From Micromussa lordhowensis (Eukaryota; Cnidaria; Anthozoa; Scleractinia; Lobophylliidae): a stretch of 64,000 bases of DNA. Shown piece by piece: positions 33,730-47,753 of this stretch. The translations under genes and the position numbers were made by a program. The stretch is taken from NCBI GenBank assembly GCA_964020085.1, contig CAXHUQ010000601.1, forward strand, positions 950,501 through 1,014,500. The letters run 5' to 3'. Below the pieces are notes generated by a model. The model searched no databases. It saw only the letters and a program-made list of their open reading frames with translations, and had not been told where the DNA came from. Each line of letters starts with the position of its first letter. Position 1 is the first letter of the stretch.

Positions 33730-36700
33730 CATCATCTCTTAATTACAATGCACTTAAAGTGCCAACATAGCACAACATTTTGCAGCAAACCGCGGCTCCC
33801 TAAGTGCTTGTAAAGCCGAGCTATGGCAAATTTGGCAAGGACACCCTGAGCGCGCATTTTCTGAAATTCTGTAAAGTTGCGGCCAGGGGAAAGTCCTGCA
33901 GAAAGAAGGCCAGAAAAACACCCTGGCGCAAATGCCATCATCTCCTAATTAGAATGCACTTAAAGTGCCAACATAGCACAACATTTTGCAGCGAACCGCG
34001 GCTCCCTAAGTGCCCGTAAAGCCGAGCTATGGCAAATTTGGCAAGGACACTCTCAGCGCGCATTTTCTAAAATTCCGCAAAGTTGCGACCAGGGAAAAGT
34101 CCTACAGAAAGTAGGCCAGAAAAAACACCCTGGCGCAAATGCCATCATCTTCTAATTAGAATGCACTTAAAGTGCCAACATAGCACAACATTTTGCAGCA
34201 AACCGCGGCTCCCTAAGTGCTTGTAAAGCCGAGCTATGGCAAATTTGGCAAGGAAACCCTGAGCGCGCATTTTCTGAAATTCTGTAAAGTTGCGGCCAGG
34301 GGAAAGTCCTGCAGAAAGAAGGCCAGAAAAACACCCTGGCGCAAATGCCATCATCTCCTAATTAGAATGCACTTAAAGTGCCAACATAGCACAACATTTT
34401 GCAGCAAACTGCGGCTCCCTAAGTGCCCGTAAAGCCGAGCTATGGCAAATTTGGCAAGGACACCCTCAGCGCGCATTTTCTGAAAGTCTGCAAAGTTGCG
34501 ACCAGGGGAAAAACCTGCAGAAAGAAAACCAGAAAAATCACCCTGGAGCAAATGCCATTATCTCCTAATTAAAAAGCACTTGAAGTACCAACAAAGCACA
34601 CCATTTTGCAGCAAACCACGGCTCCCTAAGTGCCCGTAAAGCCGAGCTATTGCAAATTTGGCAAGGACACCCTCAGCGCGCATTTTCTGAAATTCTGCAA
34701 AGTTGCGACCAGGGGAAAGTCCTGCACAAAGAAGGCCAAAAAACACCCTGGCGCAAACGCCAACATCTCCTAATTAGAATGCACTTGAAGTGCCAACAGA
34801 GCACACCATTTTGCAGCAAACCACGGCTCCCTAAGTGCCCGTAAAGCCGAGCTATGGCAAATTTGTCAAGGACACCCTCAGCGAGCATTTTTTGAAATTC
34901 TGCAAAGTTGCGACCAGGGGAAAGTCCTGCAGAAAGAAGGCCACAAAAAACAGCCTGGCGCAAATGCCATCATCTTCTAATTACAATCCACTTGAAGTGC
35001 CAACATAGCACAACATTTTGCAGCAAACCGCGGCTCCCTAAGTGCCCAAAAAGCCGAGCTATGGAAAATTTGGCAAGCAATCCCTCAGCGCGCATTTTCT
35101 GAAAGTCTGCAAAGTTGCGACCAGGGGAAAAACCTGCAGAAAGAAAACCAGAAAAATCACCCTGGAGCAAATGCCATTATCTCCTAATTAAAAAGCACTT
35201 GAAGTACCAACAAAGCACACCATTTTGCAGCAAACCACGGCTCCCTAAGTGCCCGTAAAGCCGAGCTATTGCAAATTTGGCAAGGACACCCTCAGCGCGC
35301 ATTTTCTGAAATTCTGCAAAGTTGCGACCAGGGGAAAGTCCTGCACAAAGAAGGCCAAAAAACACCCTGGCGCAAATGCCATTATCTCCTAATTAGAATG
35401 CACTTAAAGTGCCAACATAGCACAACATTTTGCAGCAAACCGCGGCTCCCAAAGTGCGCGTAAAGCCGAGCTATGGCAACCTTGGCAAGGACACCCTCAG
35501 CGAGCATTTTCTAAAAGTCTGCAAAGTTGCGACCAGGGGAAAGTCCTGCAGAAAGAAGGAAAGAAAAAAACAACCTGGGGCAAATGCCATCATCTCCTAA
35601 ATAGAATGCACTTAAACTGCCAACAGAGCACAACATTTTGCAGCAAACCGCGGCTCCATAAATGCCCGTAAAGCCAAGCTATGGCAAATTTGGCAAGGAG
35701 ACCCTCAGCGCGCATTTTCTGAAATTCTGCAAAGTTGCGACCAGGGGAAAAACCTGCAGAAATAAGGCCAGAAAAAAACACCCTGGCGCAATTGCCATCA
35801 TCTCCTTTTTAGAGTGCACTTAAAGTGCCAACATAGCACAACATTTTGCAGCAAACCGCGGCTCCCAAAGTGCCCGTAAAGCCGAGCTATGGCAAATTTG
35901 GCAACGACACCCACAGCGAGCATTTTTTGAAATTCTGCAAAGTTGCGACCAGGGGAAAAACCTGCAGAAAGAAGGCCAGAGAAAACACCCTGGCGCAAAT
36001 GCCATTATCTCCTAATTAAAATGCATTTAAAGTGCCACCATAGCACAACATTTTGCAGCAAATCGCGGCTCCCAAAGTGCCCGTAAATCCGAGCTATGGC
36101 AAATTTGGCAGGGACACTCTCAGCGCGCATTTTCTAAAAATCCGCAAAGTTGCGACCAGGGAAAAGTCCTACACAAAGCAGGCCAGAAAAAACACCCTGG
36201 CGCAAATGCCATCATCTCCTAATTAGAATGCACTTAAAGTGCCAACATAGCACAACATTTTGCAGCAAACCGCGGCTCCCTAAGTGCTTGTAAAGCCGAG
36301 CTATGGCAAATTTGGCAAGGACACCCTGAGCGCGCATTTTCTGAAATTCTGTAAAGTTGCGGCCAGGGGAAGGTCCTGCAGAAAGAAGGCCAGAAAAACA
36401 CCCTGGCGCAAATGCCATCATCTCCTAATTAGAATGCACTTGAAGTGCCAACATAGCACAACATTTTACAGCGAACCGCGGCTCCCTAAGTGCCCGTAAA
36501 GCCGAGCTATGGCAAATTTGGCAAGGACACTCTCAGCGCGCATTTTCTAAAATTCCGCAAAGTTGCGACCAGGGAAATGTCCTGCAGAAAGAAGGCCAGA
36601 AAAAACACCCTGGCGCAAATGCCATCATCTGCTAATTACAATGCACTTAAAGTGCCAACATAGCACAACATTTTGCAGCAAACCGCGGCTCCCTAAGTGC

Positions 36701-39700
36701 CCGTAAAGCCGAGCTATGGCAACTTTGGCAAGGACACCCTCAGCGCGCATTTTCTGAAATTCTGCAAAGTTGCGACCAGGGGAAAAACCTGCAGAAAGAA
36801 AGCCAGAAAAATCACCCTGGAGCAAATGCCATTATCTCCTAATTAAAAAGCACTTAAAGTACCAACAAAGCACAACATTTTGCAGCAAACCGCGGCTCCC
36901 TAAGTGCCCGTAAAGCCGAGCTATTGCAAATTTGGCAAGGACACCCTCAGCGCGCATTTTCTGAAATTCTGCAAAGTTGCGACCAGGGGAAAGTCCTGCA
37001 GAAAGAAGGCCAAAAAAAACACCCTGGCGCAAACGCCAACATCTCCTAATTAGAATGCACTTGAAGTGCCAACAGAGCACACTATTTTGCAGCAAACCAC
37101 GGCTCCCTAAGTGCCCGTAAAGCCGAGCTATGGCAAATTTGTCAAGGACACCCACAGCGAGCATTTTTTGAAATTCTGCAAAGTTGCGACCAGGGGAAAG
37201 TCCTGCAGAAAGAAGGCCACAAAAAACAGCCTGGCGCAAATGCCATCATCTTCTAATTACAATCCACTTGAAGTGCCAACATAGCAAAACATTTTCCAGC
37301 AAACCGCGGCTCCCTAAGTGCCCAAAAAGCCGAGCTATGGCAAATTTGGCAAGGAATCCCTCAGCGCACATTTTCTGAAATTCTGCAAAGTTGCGACCAG
37401 GGTAAAAACCTGCAGAAAGAAGGCCAGAAAAAAACACCCTGGCGCAAATGCCATTATCTCCTAATTAGAATGCACTTAAAGTGCCAACATAGCACATCAT
37501 TTTGCAGCAAACCGCGGCTCCCTAAGTGCCCGTAAAGCCGAGCTATGGCAAATTTGGCAAGGACACCCTCAGCGCGCATTTTCTGAAATTCTACAAAGTT
37601 AAGACCAGGGGAAAAACCTGCAGAAAGAAGGCCACAAAAAACACCCTGGAGCAAATGCCATTATCTCCTAATTAAAAAGCACTTGAAGTACCAACAAAGC
37701 ACAACATTTTGCAGCAAACCGCGGCTCCCTAAGTGCCCGTAAAGCCGAGCTATTGCAAATTTGGCAAGGACACCCTCAGCGCGCATTTTCTGAAATTCTG
37801 CAAAGTTGCGACCAGGGGAAAGTCTTGCAGAAAGAAGGCCAAAAAAAACACCCTGGCGCAAACGCCATCATCTTTTAATTAGAATGCACTTAAAGTGCTA
37901 ACAGCGCACAACATTTTGCAGCAAACCACGGCTCCCTAAGTGCCCGTAAAGCCGCGCTATGGCAAATTTGGCAAGGACACCCTCAGCGCGCATTTTCTGA
38001 AATTCTGGAAAGTTAAGACCAGGGGAAAAACCTGCAGAAAGAAGGCCAGAAAAAAACACGCTGGGGCAAATGCCATTATCTCCTAATTAAAAAGCACTTA
38101 AAGTACCAGCAAAGCACAACATTTTGCACCAAACCGCGGCTCCCTAAGTGCCCGTAAAGCCGAGCTATTGCAAATTTGGCAAGGACACCCTCAGCGCGCA
38201 TTTTCTGAAATTCTGCAAAGTTGCGACCAGGGAAAAGTCCTGCAAAAAGAAGGCCAGGAAAAACACCCTGGCGCAAATGCCATCATCTGCTAATTACAAT
38301 GCACTTGAAGTGCCAACATAGCACAACATTTTGCAGCAAACCGCGGCTCCCTAAGTGCCCGTAAAGCCGAGCTATGGCAAATTTGGCAAGGACACCCTCA
38401 GCGCGCATTTTCTGAAATTCTGCAAAGTTGCGACCAGGGGAAAGTCCTGCAGAAAGAAGGCCAGAAAAAACACGCTGGAGCAAATGCCATTATCTCCTAA
38501 TTAAAAAGCACTTAAAGTACCAACAAAGCACAACATTTTGCAGCAAACCGCGGCTCCCTAAGTGCCCGTAAAGCCGAGCTATGGCAAATTTGTCAAGGAC
38601 ACCCACAGCGAGCATTTTTTGAAATTCTGCAAAGTTGCGACCAGGGGAAAAACCTGCAGAAAGGAGGCCAGAGAAAACACCCTGGCGCAAATGCCATTAT
38701 CTCCTAAATAAAATGCATTTAAAGTGCCACCATAGCACAACATTTTGCAGCAAATCGTGGCTCCCTAAGTGCCCGTAAAGCCGAGCTATGGCAAATTTGG
38801 CAAGGACACTCTTAGCGCGCATTTTCTAAAATTCCGCAAAGTTGCGACCAGGGAAAAGTCCTACAGAAAGTAGGCCAGAAAAAACACTCTGGCGCAAATG
38901 CCATCATCTCTTAATTAGAATGCCCTTAAAGTGCCAACATAGCACAACATTTTGCAGCAAACCGCGGCTCCCTAAGTGCTTGTAAAGCCGAGGTATGGCA
39001 AATTTGGCAAGGACACCCTGAGCGCGCATTTTCTGAAATTCTGTTAAGTTGCGGCCAGGGGAAAGTCCTGCAGAAAGAAGGCCAGAAAAACACCCTGGCG
39101 CAAATGCCATCATCTCCTAATTAGAATGCACTTGAAGTGCCAACATAGCACAACATTTTGCAGCGAACCGCGGCTCCCTAAGTGCCCGTAAAGCCGAGCT
39201 ATGGCAAATTTGGCAAGGACACATTCAGCGCGCATTTTCTAAAATTCCGCAAAGTTGCGACCAGGGAAAAGTCCTACAGAAAGTAGGCCAGAAAAAACAC
39301 CCTGGCGCAAATGCCATCATCTGTTAATTAGAATGCCCTTAAAGTGCCAACATAGCACAACATTTTGCAGCAAACCGCGGCTCCCTAAGTGCTTGTAAAG
39401 CCGAGGTATGGCAAATTTGGCAAGGACACCCTCAGCGCGCATTTTCTGAAATTCTGTAAAGTTGCGGCCAGGGGAAAGTCCTCCAGAAAGAAGGCCAGAA
39501 AAACACCCTGGCGCAAATGCCATTATCTCCTAATTAAAAAGCACTTAAAGTGCCAACAAAGCACAACATTTTGCAGCAAACCGCGGCTCCCAAAGTGCCT
39601 GTAAAGCCGAGCTATGGTAAATTTGGCAAGGACACCCTCAGCGCGCATTTTCTGAAATTCTGCAAAGTTGCGACCAGGGGAAAAACCTGCAAAAAAGAAG

Positions 39701-42630
39701 GCCAGAAAAAACACCCTGGCGCAAATGCCATCATCTTTTAATTAGAATGCACTTAAAGTGCCAACATAGCACAACATTTTGCAGCAAACCGCGGCTCCCT
39801 AAGTGCTTGTAAAGCCGAGCTATGGCAAATTTGGCAAGGACACCCTGAGCGCGCATTTTCTGAAATTCTGCAAAGTTGCGGCCAGGGGAAAGTCCTGCAG
39901 AAAGAAAGCCAGAAAAACACCCTGGCGCAAATGCCATCATCTCCTAAATAGAATGCACTTGAAGTGCCAATATAGCACAACATTTTGCAGGGAACCGCTG
40001 CTCCCTAAGTGCCCGTAAAGCCGAGCTATGGCAAATTTGGCAAGGACACCCTCAGCGCGCATTTTCTGAAATTCTGCAAAGTTGCGACCAGGGGAAAAAC
40101 CTGCAGAAAGAAGGCCAGAAAAATCACCCTGGAGCAAATGCCATTATCTCCTAATGAAAAAGCACTTAAAGTACCAACAAAGCACAACATTTTGCAGCAA
40201 ACCGCGGCTCCCTAAGTGCCCGTAAAGCCGAGCTATTGCAAATTTGGCAAGGACACCCTCAGCGCGCATTTTCTGAAATTCTGCAAAGTTGCGACCAGGG
40301 GAAAGTCCTGCAGAAAGAAGGCCAAAAAAACACCCTGGCGCAAACGCCAACATCTCCTAATTAGAATGCACTTGAAGTGCCAACAGAGCACACCATTTTG
40401 CAGCAAACCACGGCTCCCTAAGTGCCCGTAAAGCCGAGCTATGGCAAATTTGTCAAGGACACCCTCAGCGAGCATTTTTTGAAATTCTGCAAAGTTGCGA
40501 CCAGGGGAAAGTCCTGCAGAAAGAAGGCCACAAAAAACAGCCTGGCGCAAATGCCATCATCTTCTAATTACAATCCACTTAAAGTGCCAACATAGCACAA
40601 CATTTTGCAGGAAACCGCGGCTCCCTAAGTGCCCAAAAAGCCGAGCTATGGCAAATTTGGCAAGGAATCCCTCAGCGCACATTTTCTGAAATTCTGCAAA
40701 GTTGCGACCAGGGTAAAAACCTGCAGAAAGAAGGCCAGAAAAAACACCCTGGCGCAAATGCCATTATCTCCTAATTAGAATGCACTTAAAGTGCCAACAT
40801 TGCACAACATTTTGCAGCAAACCGCGGCTCCCAAAGTGCGCGTAAAGCCGAGCTATGGCAACCTTGGCAAGGACACCCTCAGCGCGCATTTTCTAAAAGT
40901 CTGCAAAGTTGCGACCAGGGGAAAGTCCTGCAGAAAGAAGGAAAGAAAAAAACAACCTGGGGCAAATGCCATCATCTCTTAAATAGAATGCACTTAAAGT
41001 GCCAACAGAGCACAACATTTTGCAGCAAACCGCGGCTCCATAAATGCCCGTAAAGCCAAGCTATGGCAAATTTGGCAAGGAGACCCTCAGCCCGCATTTT
41101 CTGAAATTCTGCAAAGTTGCGACCAGGGGAAAAACCTGCAGAAATAAGGCCAGAAAAAAACACCCTGGCGCAATTGCCATCATCTCCTTTTTAGAATGCA
41201 CTTAAAGTGCCAACATAGCACAACATTTTGCAGCAAACCGCGGCTCCCAAAGTGCCCGTAAAGCAGAGCTATGGCAAATTTGGCAACGACACCCACAGCG
41301 AGCATTTTTTGAAATTCTGCAAAGTTGCGACCAGGGGAAAAACCTGCAGAAAGAAGGCCAGAGAAAACACCCTGGCGCGAATGCCATTATCTCCTAATTA
41401 AAATGCACTTAAAGTGCCACCATAGCACAACATTTTGCAGCAAATCGCGGCTCCCAAAGTGCCCGTAAATCCGAGCTATGGCAAATTTGGCAAGGACACT
41501 CTCAGCGAGCAATTTCTGAAATTCCGCAAAGTTGCGACCAGGGAAAAGTCCTACAGAAAGTAGGCCAGAAAAAACACCCTGGCGCAAATGCCATCATCTC
41601 TTAATTAAAATGCACTTAAAGTGGCAACATAGCACAACATTTTGCAGCAAACCGCGGCTCCCAAAGTGCTTGTAAAGCCGAGCTATGGCAAATTTGGCAA
41701 AAACACCCTGAGCGCGCATTTTCTGAAACTCTGTAAAGTTGCGGCCAGGGGAAAGTCCTGCAGAAAGAAGGCCAGAAAAACACCCTGGCGCAAATGCCAT
41801 CATCTCCTAATTAGAATGCACTTGAAGTGCCAACATAGGACAACATTTTGCAGCGAACCGCGGCTCCCTAAGTGCCCGTAAAGCCGAGCTATGGCAAATT
41901 TGGCAAGGACACTCTCAGCGCGCATTTTCTAAAATTCCGCAAAGTTGCGACCAGGGAAAAGTCCTACAGAAAGTAGGCCAGAAAAAACACCCTGGCGCAA
42001 ATGCCATCATCTCTTAATTAGAATGCACTTAAAGTGCCAACATAGCACAACATTTTGCAGCAAACCGCGGCTCCCTAAGTGCTTGTAAAGCCGAGCTATG
42101 GCAAATTTGGCAAGGACACCCTGAGCGCGCATTTTCTGAAATTCTGTAAAGTTGCGGCCAGGGGAAAGTCCTGCAGAAAGAAGGCCAGAAAAACACCCTG
42201 GCGCAAATGCCATTATCTTCTAATTAAAAAGCACTTAAAGTACCAACAAAGCACAACATTTTGCAGCAAACCGCGGCTCCCAAAGTGCCTGTAAAGCCGA
42301 GCTATGGCAAATTTGGCAAGGACACCCTCAGCGCGCATTTTCTTAAATTCTGCAAAGTTGCGACCAGGGGAAAAACCTGCAAAAAAGAAGGCCAGAAAAA
42401 ACACCCTGGGGCAAATGCCATCATCTCCTAATTAAATTGCACTTAAAGTGCCAACATAGCACAACATTTTGCAGCAAACCGCGGCTCCCTAAGTGCCCGT
42501 AAAGCCGAGCTATGGCAAATTTGGCAACGACACCCTCAGCGCGCATTTTCTGAAATTCTGCAAAGTTGCGACCAGGGGAAAAACCTGCAAAAAAGAAGGC
42601 CAGAAAAAACACCCTGGAGCAAATGCCATT
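33730..42630. repeat. Nested HOR domain of array B (11-, 13-, 16- and 26-monomer spacings)
   Basis: Monomers with GTGCTTGTAAAGCCGAG plus GTTGCGGCCAGGGG begin at 33732, 34145, 36212, 38904, 39317, 39731, 41594 and 42007. Some have CTGAGCGCGCATT and some CTCAGCGCGC. Other matched monomers are 619 bp (34558/35177), 2,276 bp (34908/37184), 3,311 bp (37184/40495), 2,690 bp (39523/42213) and 5,382 bp (35590/40972) apart. All are close to whole multiples of 207, but in differing order, so no single block length describes the region. Confidence 0.8.
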
Positions 42631-43867
42631 ATCTCCTAATTACAGAGCACTTAAAGTACCAACAAAGCACAACATTTTGCAGCAAACCGCGGCTCCCAAA
42701 GTGCCTGTAAAGCCGAGCTATGGCAAATTTGGCAAGGACACCCTCAGCGCGCATTTTCTGAAATTCTGCAAAGTTGCGACCAGGGGAAACGCCTGCAGAA
42801 AGAAGGCCAGAAAAAACACTTTGGCGCAAATGCTATTATCTCCTGATTAGAATGGACTTAAAATGCCAACATAGTACAACATTTTGCAGCAAACCGCGGC
42901 TCCCAAAGTGCCCGTAAAGCCGAGCTATGGCAAATTGGGCAAGGACACCCTCAGCGCGCATTTTCTGAAATTCTGCAAAGTTGCGACCAGGGGAAAACCC
43001 TGCAGAAAGAAGGCCAGAAAAAACACCCTGGCGCAATTGCCATTATCTCTTAATTAGAATGCACTTAAAGTGCCAACATGGCACAACATTTTACAGCAAA
43101 CCGCGGCTCCCTAAGTGCCCGTAAAGCCGAGCTATGGCAAATTTGGCAAGGACACCCTCAGCGCGCATTTTCTGAAATTCTGTAAAGTGTCGGCCAGGGG
43201 TAAGTCCTGCAGAAAGAAGGCCAGAAAAACACCCTGGCGCAAATGCCATCGTCTCTTAAGTAAAATCAACTTGACGTGTTAACAAATCGGAACATTTTGA
43301 AGCAAACCGCGGCTCCCTAAGTGCCCGTAAAGCCGAGCTATGGCAAATTTGGCAAGGACACCCTCAGCGCGCATTTTCTGAAATTCTGTAAAGTTGCGGC
43401 CAGGGGAGAGTCCTGCAGAATGAAGGCCAGAAAAACACCCTGGCGCAAATGCCATCATCTCTTAAGTAAAATCCACTTGAAGTGTTAACAAAGCGAAACA
43501 TTTTGCAGCAAACCGCGGCCCCTAAGTGCCCGTAAAGCCGAGCTATGGCAAATTTGGCAAGGACACCCTCAGCGCGCATTTTCTGAAATTCTGCAAAGTT
43601 CCGACCAGGGGAAAAACCTGCAGAAATAAGGCCAGAAAAAACACCCTGGCCCAAATGCCATTATCTCCTAATTAAAATGCACTTAAAATGCCAACATAGC
43701 ACAACATTTTGCAGCAAACCGCAGCTCCCTAAGTGCACGTAAAGCCGAGCTATGGCAAATTTGGCAAGGACACCCTCAGCGTGCATTTTCTGAAATTCTG
43801 CAAAGTTGCGACCAGGGGAAACTCCTGCAGAAAGAGGGCCAGAAAAAACACCCTGGCGCAAATGCCA

Positions 43868-44482
43868 TCATCTCCTAATTAGAATGCACTTGAAGTGCCA
43901 ACATAGCTCAACATTTTGCAGCAAACCGCGGCTCCCTAAGTGCCCGTAAAGCCGAGCTATGGCAAATTTGGCAAGGAAACCCGCAGCGCGCATTTTCTGA
44001 AATTCTGCAAAGTTGCGACCAGGGGAAAATCCTGCAGAAAAAAGGCCAGAAAAAAAACCCTGGCGCAAATGCCATTATCTCCTAATTAAAATGACATTAA
44101 ATTGCCAACATAGCACAACATTTTGCAGCAAACCGCAGCTCCCAAAGTGCCCGTAAAGCCGAGCTATGGCAAATTTGGCAAGGACACCCTCAGCGCGCAT
44201 TTTCTGAAATTCTGCAAAGTTGCGACCAGGGAAAAGTCCTGCAGAAAGAAGGCCAGAAAAAAAACCCTGGCGCAAATGCGATCAGCTACTATATACAATG
44301 CTCTTGAAGTGCCAACATAGCTCAACATTTTGCAGCAAACCGCGGCTCCCTAAGTGCCCGTAAAGCCGAGCTATGGCAAATTTGGCAAGGAAACCCGCAG
44401 CGCGCATTTTCTGAAATTCTGCAAAGTTGCGACCAGGGAAAAGTCCTGCAGAAAGAAGGCCAGAAAAAACACCCTGGCACAA
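43868..44482. repeat. Dimer-spaced repeat (414 bp)
   Basis: Monomers at 43868 and 44282 share AACATAGCTCAACATT and GGAAACCCGCAGCGCGC. An unrelated class lies between them. Confidence 0.75.
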
Positions 44483-46673
44483 ATGCCACTATCTCCTGAT
44501 TAAAATGCACTTAAAGTGCCAACATAGCACAACATTTTGCAGCAAACCGCGGCTCCCACAGTGCCCGTAAAGCCGAGCTATGGCAAATTTGGCAAGGACA
44601 CCCTCAGCGCGCATTTTTGGAAATTCTGCAAAGTTGCGACCAGGGAAAAAAACCTGCAGAAACAAGGCCAGAAAAAACACCCTGGCGCAAATGCCATCAT
44701 CTCCTAATTTAAATGCACTTGAAGTGCCAACGTAGCACAACATTTTGCAGCAAACCGAAGCTCCCTAAGTGCCCGTAAATCCGCGCTATGGCAAATTTGG
44801 CAAGGACACCGTCAGCGCGCATTTTCTGAAATTCTGCAAAGTTGCGACCAGGGCAAAGTCCTCCAGAAAGAAGGCCAGAAAAAACACCCTGGCGCAAATG
44901 CCATCATCTCCTAATTAAAATGCAGTTAAAGTGCCAACATAGCACAACATTTTGCAGCAAACCGCGGCTCTCTAAGTGCCAGTAAAACCGAGCTATGGCA
45001 AATTTGGCAAGGACACCCTCAGCGCGCCTTTTCTGAAATTCTGCAAAGTTGCGACCAGGGGAAAAACCTGCAGGAAGAAGGCCAGTAAAATTACCCTGGT
45101 GCAAATGCCAATATCTCCTAATTAGAATGCACTTGAAGTGCCAACATAGCACAACATTTTGCAGCAAACCGCGGCTCCCTAAATGCCCGTGAAGCCGAGC
45201 TATGGCAAATTTGGCAAGGACACCCTCAGCGCGTATTTTCGGAAATTCTGCAAAGTTGCGACCAGGGAAAAGTCCTGCAGAAGGAAGGCCAGAAAAAACA
45301 CTCTGGCGCAAATGCCATCATCTCTTAATTAAAATGCACTTTAAGTGCCAGCAAAGCACAACATTTTGCAGCGAACCGCGGCTCCCTAAGTGCCCGTAAA
45401 GCCAAACTATTGCAAATTTGGCAAGGACACCCTCAGCATGCATTTTCTGAAATTCTGCAAAGTTGCGACCAGGGAAAAGTCCTGCAGGAAGAAGGCCAGA
45501 GAAAACACCCTGGCGCAAATGCCATCATCTGCTAATTAAAATGCACTTCAAGTGCCAACATAACACAACATTTTGCAGCAAACCGCGGCTCCCTAAGTGC
45601 CCGTAAAGCCGAGCTATGGCAAATTTGGCAAGGACACCCTCAGCGCGCATTTTCTGAAATCCTGCAAAGTTGCGACCAGGGGAAAAACCTGCAGAAAGAA
45701 GGCCAGAAAAAACACCCTGGTGCAAATGCTATTATCTCCTAATTAAAATGCACTTAAAGTGCCAACATAGCACAACATTTTGCAGCAAACCGCGGCTCCC
45801 AAAATGCCCGTAAAGCCGAGCTATGGCAAATTTGGCAAGGACACCCTTAGCGCGCATTTTCTGAAATTCTGCAAAGTTGCGACAGGGGAAAAACCTGCAG
45901 AAAGAAGGCCAGAAAAAAAACCCTGGCGCAAATGCCATTATCTCCTAATTAGCATGCACTTAAAATGCCAACATAGCACAACATTTTGCAGCAAACCGCG
46001 GCTCCCAAAGTGCCCGTAAAGCCGAGCTATGGCAAATTTGGCAAGGACACCCTTAGCGCGCATTTTCGGAAATTCTGCAAAGTTGCGACCAGGTGAAAAA
46101 CCTGCAGAAAGAAGGCAATAAAAAAACACCCTGGCGCAAATGCCATTATCTTCTAATTAGAATGCACTTAAAGTGCCAACATAGCACAACATTTTGCAGC
46201 AAACTGCGGCTCCCAAAGTGCCCGTAAAGCCGAGCTATGGCAAATTTGGCAAGGACACCCTCAGCGCGCAGTTTCTGAAATTCTGCAAAGTTGCGACCAG
46301 GGGAAAGACCTGCAGAAAGAAGGCCAGAAACAACACCCTGGCGCAAATGCCATTATCTCCTTATTAGAATGCACCTAAAGTGCCAACATAGCACAACATT
46401 TTGCAGCAAACCGCGGCTGCCAAAGTGCCCGTAAAGCCGAGCTATGGCATATTTGGCAAGGACACCCTCAGCGCGCATTTTCTGAAATTCTGCAAAGTTG
46501 CGACCAGGGGAAAGTCCTGCAGATAGAAGGCCAGAAAAAAAACCCTGGCATAGCCTGCTTGCAGGCGGTTACTGGGGGTTTCATCGCGGAAAACCCTCCG
46601 TTCGCTAATCGAGTGCCATCTTGGATTTTTGAGGCGCGCGCTCCCGGGTACGAGCGGGTGAGCGCAAAAATCG

Positions 46674-46694
46674 AAGGAGGGGGAGGGGGAGGGA
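46674..46694 (+). repeat. G-rich tract near the left end of the transposon
   Basis: Runs of five, five and three G separated by single A, preceded by GAAGGA. Mirrored by the C-rich tract at 48167-48190, so the outward-read strand is G-rich at both ends. Confidence 0.8.
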
Positions 46695-46849
46695 AGAGAA
46701 AAACCGCGTGCTCGAAAACCAGCTCCCCTTGAGTAGGAGCCTGGCGACCATGGCACTTCCGCCGAAGTGCCACACATTGTTAATTGACCAATAGAAATCA
46801 ATGGCCCGTGACAAGTCATCAATCATTTTGAAAACAAACACACGTGCAG

Positions 46850-47600
46850 CTCGTAGCTTTGGGATTTCCAGATTCTCGGAAAGGATTTGAAAGGCTTGCG
46901 GAAGAAATCTCAGAAGAACTCTCAGTTTCTACAACCAGACTGAAAGGTTTTGTTTAAGAATCATCTATTTTTCATCGCTGGAGTCAAACTAAAGTTCCGA
47001 TTCGAAAGACTCCGAAATAAACTTCGATCGAGCACGTTCGACAACTGTGAAAGCTCTGAGATTTGTATTATTTCAAGCGACGACGGGAAGACCTCTTTGC
47101 GGACGAGCTGCTTGTATATAAGGAATGGAAAGCTAGATACGAAGTGGAGGAGTAGTAAAACGAAAAGCAGGAAAGAAAACTCGAGGACTGCTTTGGATGG
47201 TAAATTCATTACCCAAACACTATAAAAGATTCCCACGATTATGTTCCCACGAGTGTTTAATTAAAGCCCGTTTACAGTTGTCGTTAGCGAGATCGAGATC
47301 GATCGAGAATATATTTTGTCAAGGTATGATTGTTCTATTTGTTTGTATTTTACTTTCTGGAATGCTTCATGTTAATTAAGAGCGAAGTACGTGTTGCAGT
47401 TTTCGAGACGTGATGTCCTCTAAAACACTGACTTCGATCCGGCAGCGATTGAAAATCGTAGACTTGTTTGAACCTTTAGTTTTGAAGCTGCGGGAAGCAA
47501 AAGCCTGATTAGTCTTCGACTTTTATCTGAATCGAAAGAGAAATAAAATAAGTGTTGGTTGGCGGCGTATAGTTCCAACTTTAATATTTACATTATCAGT
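46850..47600. other. Transposon interior, left half, no gene recognised
   Basis: Unique sequence. Open frames of ~91 codons exist on both strands over 46950-47236, but neither shows a recognisable motif. TATA-like words (TGTATATAAGG near 47114, CTATAAAAG near 47220) have no clear start downstream. Confidence 0.4.
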
Positions 47601-47655
47601 AAGCTTATATCGGTCGTGCAATTGATCGCACGACTTTGCCGATATGTTATAGCTT
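47601..47655. repeat. Interrupted hairpin inside the transposon
   Basis: AAGCT-TATATCGG-TCGTGC pairs with GCACGA-CCGATAT-AGCTT across the loop AATTGATC, with small bulges on the right side. No link to a known RNA. Confidence 0.75.
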
Positions 47656-47753
47656 TCCCATTTCATAATTTTTAACATCGTCAGACCCTAGAGGCCACGA
47701 GTTTATCAGTTCTTAACTGTAACGTGTAACCCTCGGTAAATAAAGTTATTTAT

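Larger units (their letters stand above)
21633..46549. repeat. Satellite array B, ~120 monomers
   Basis: Same 207-bp unit and orientation as array A. It starts near the beginning of a monomer (ATTATCTC) and is interrupted at 46550 inside CCCTGGC by the island-2 transposon. No foreign insertion within. Local sub-periods of 2, 6, 11, 13 and 16 monomers are listed separately. Two linked variants, AAAAACCTG with CCATTATC and AAAGTCCTG with CCATCATC, mark two monomer subfamilies. Confidence 0.97.

Noticed and set aside
46442..46841. Minus-strand frames of 78-126 codons across the left end of the transposon
   Set aside because: They run from transposon terminal repeat into satellite, are proline/serine-rich from the G-rich tract, and show no domain.
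46950..47236. 91-codon frames on both strands inside the transposon
   Set aside because: Overlapping frames on opposite strands with no recognisable motif. No BED zinc finger or hAT dimerisation motif visible.
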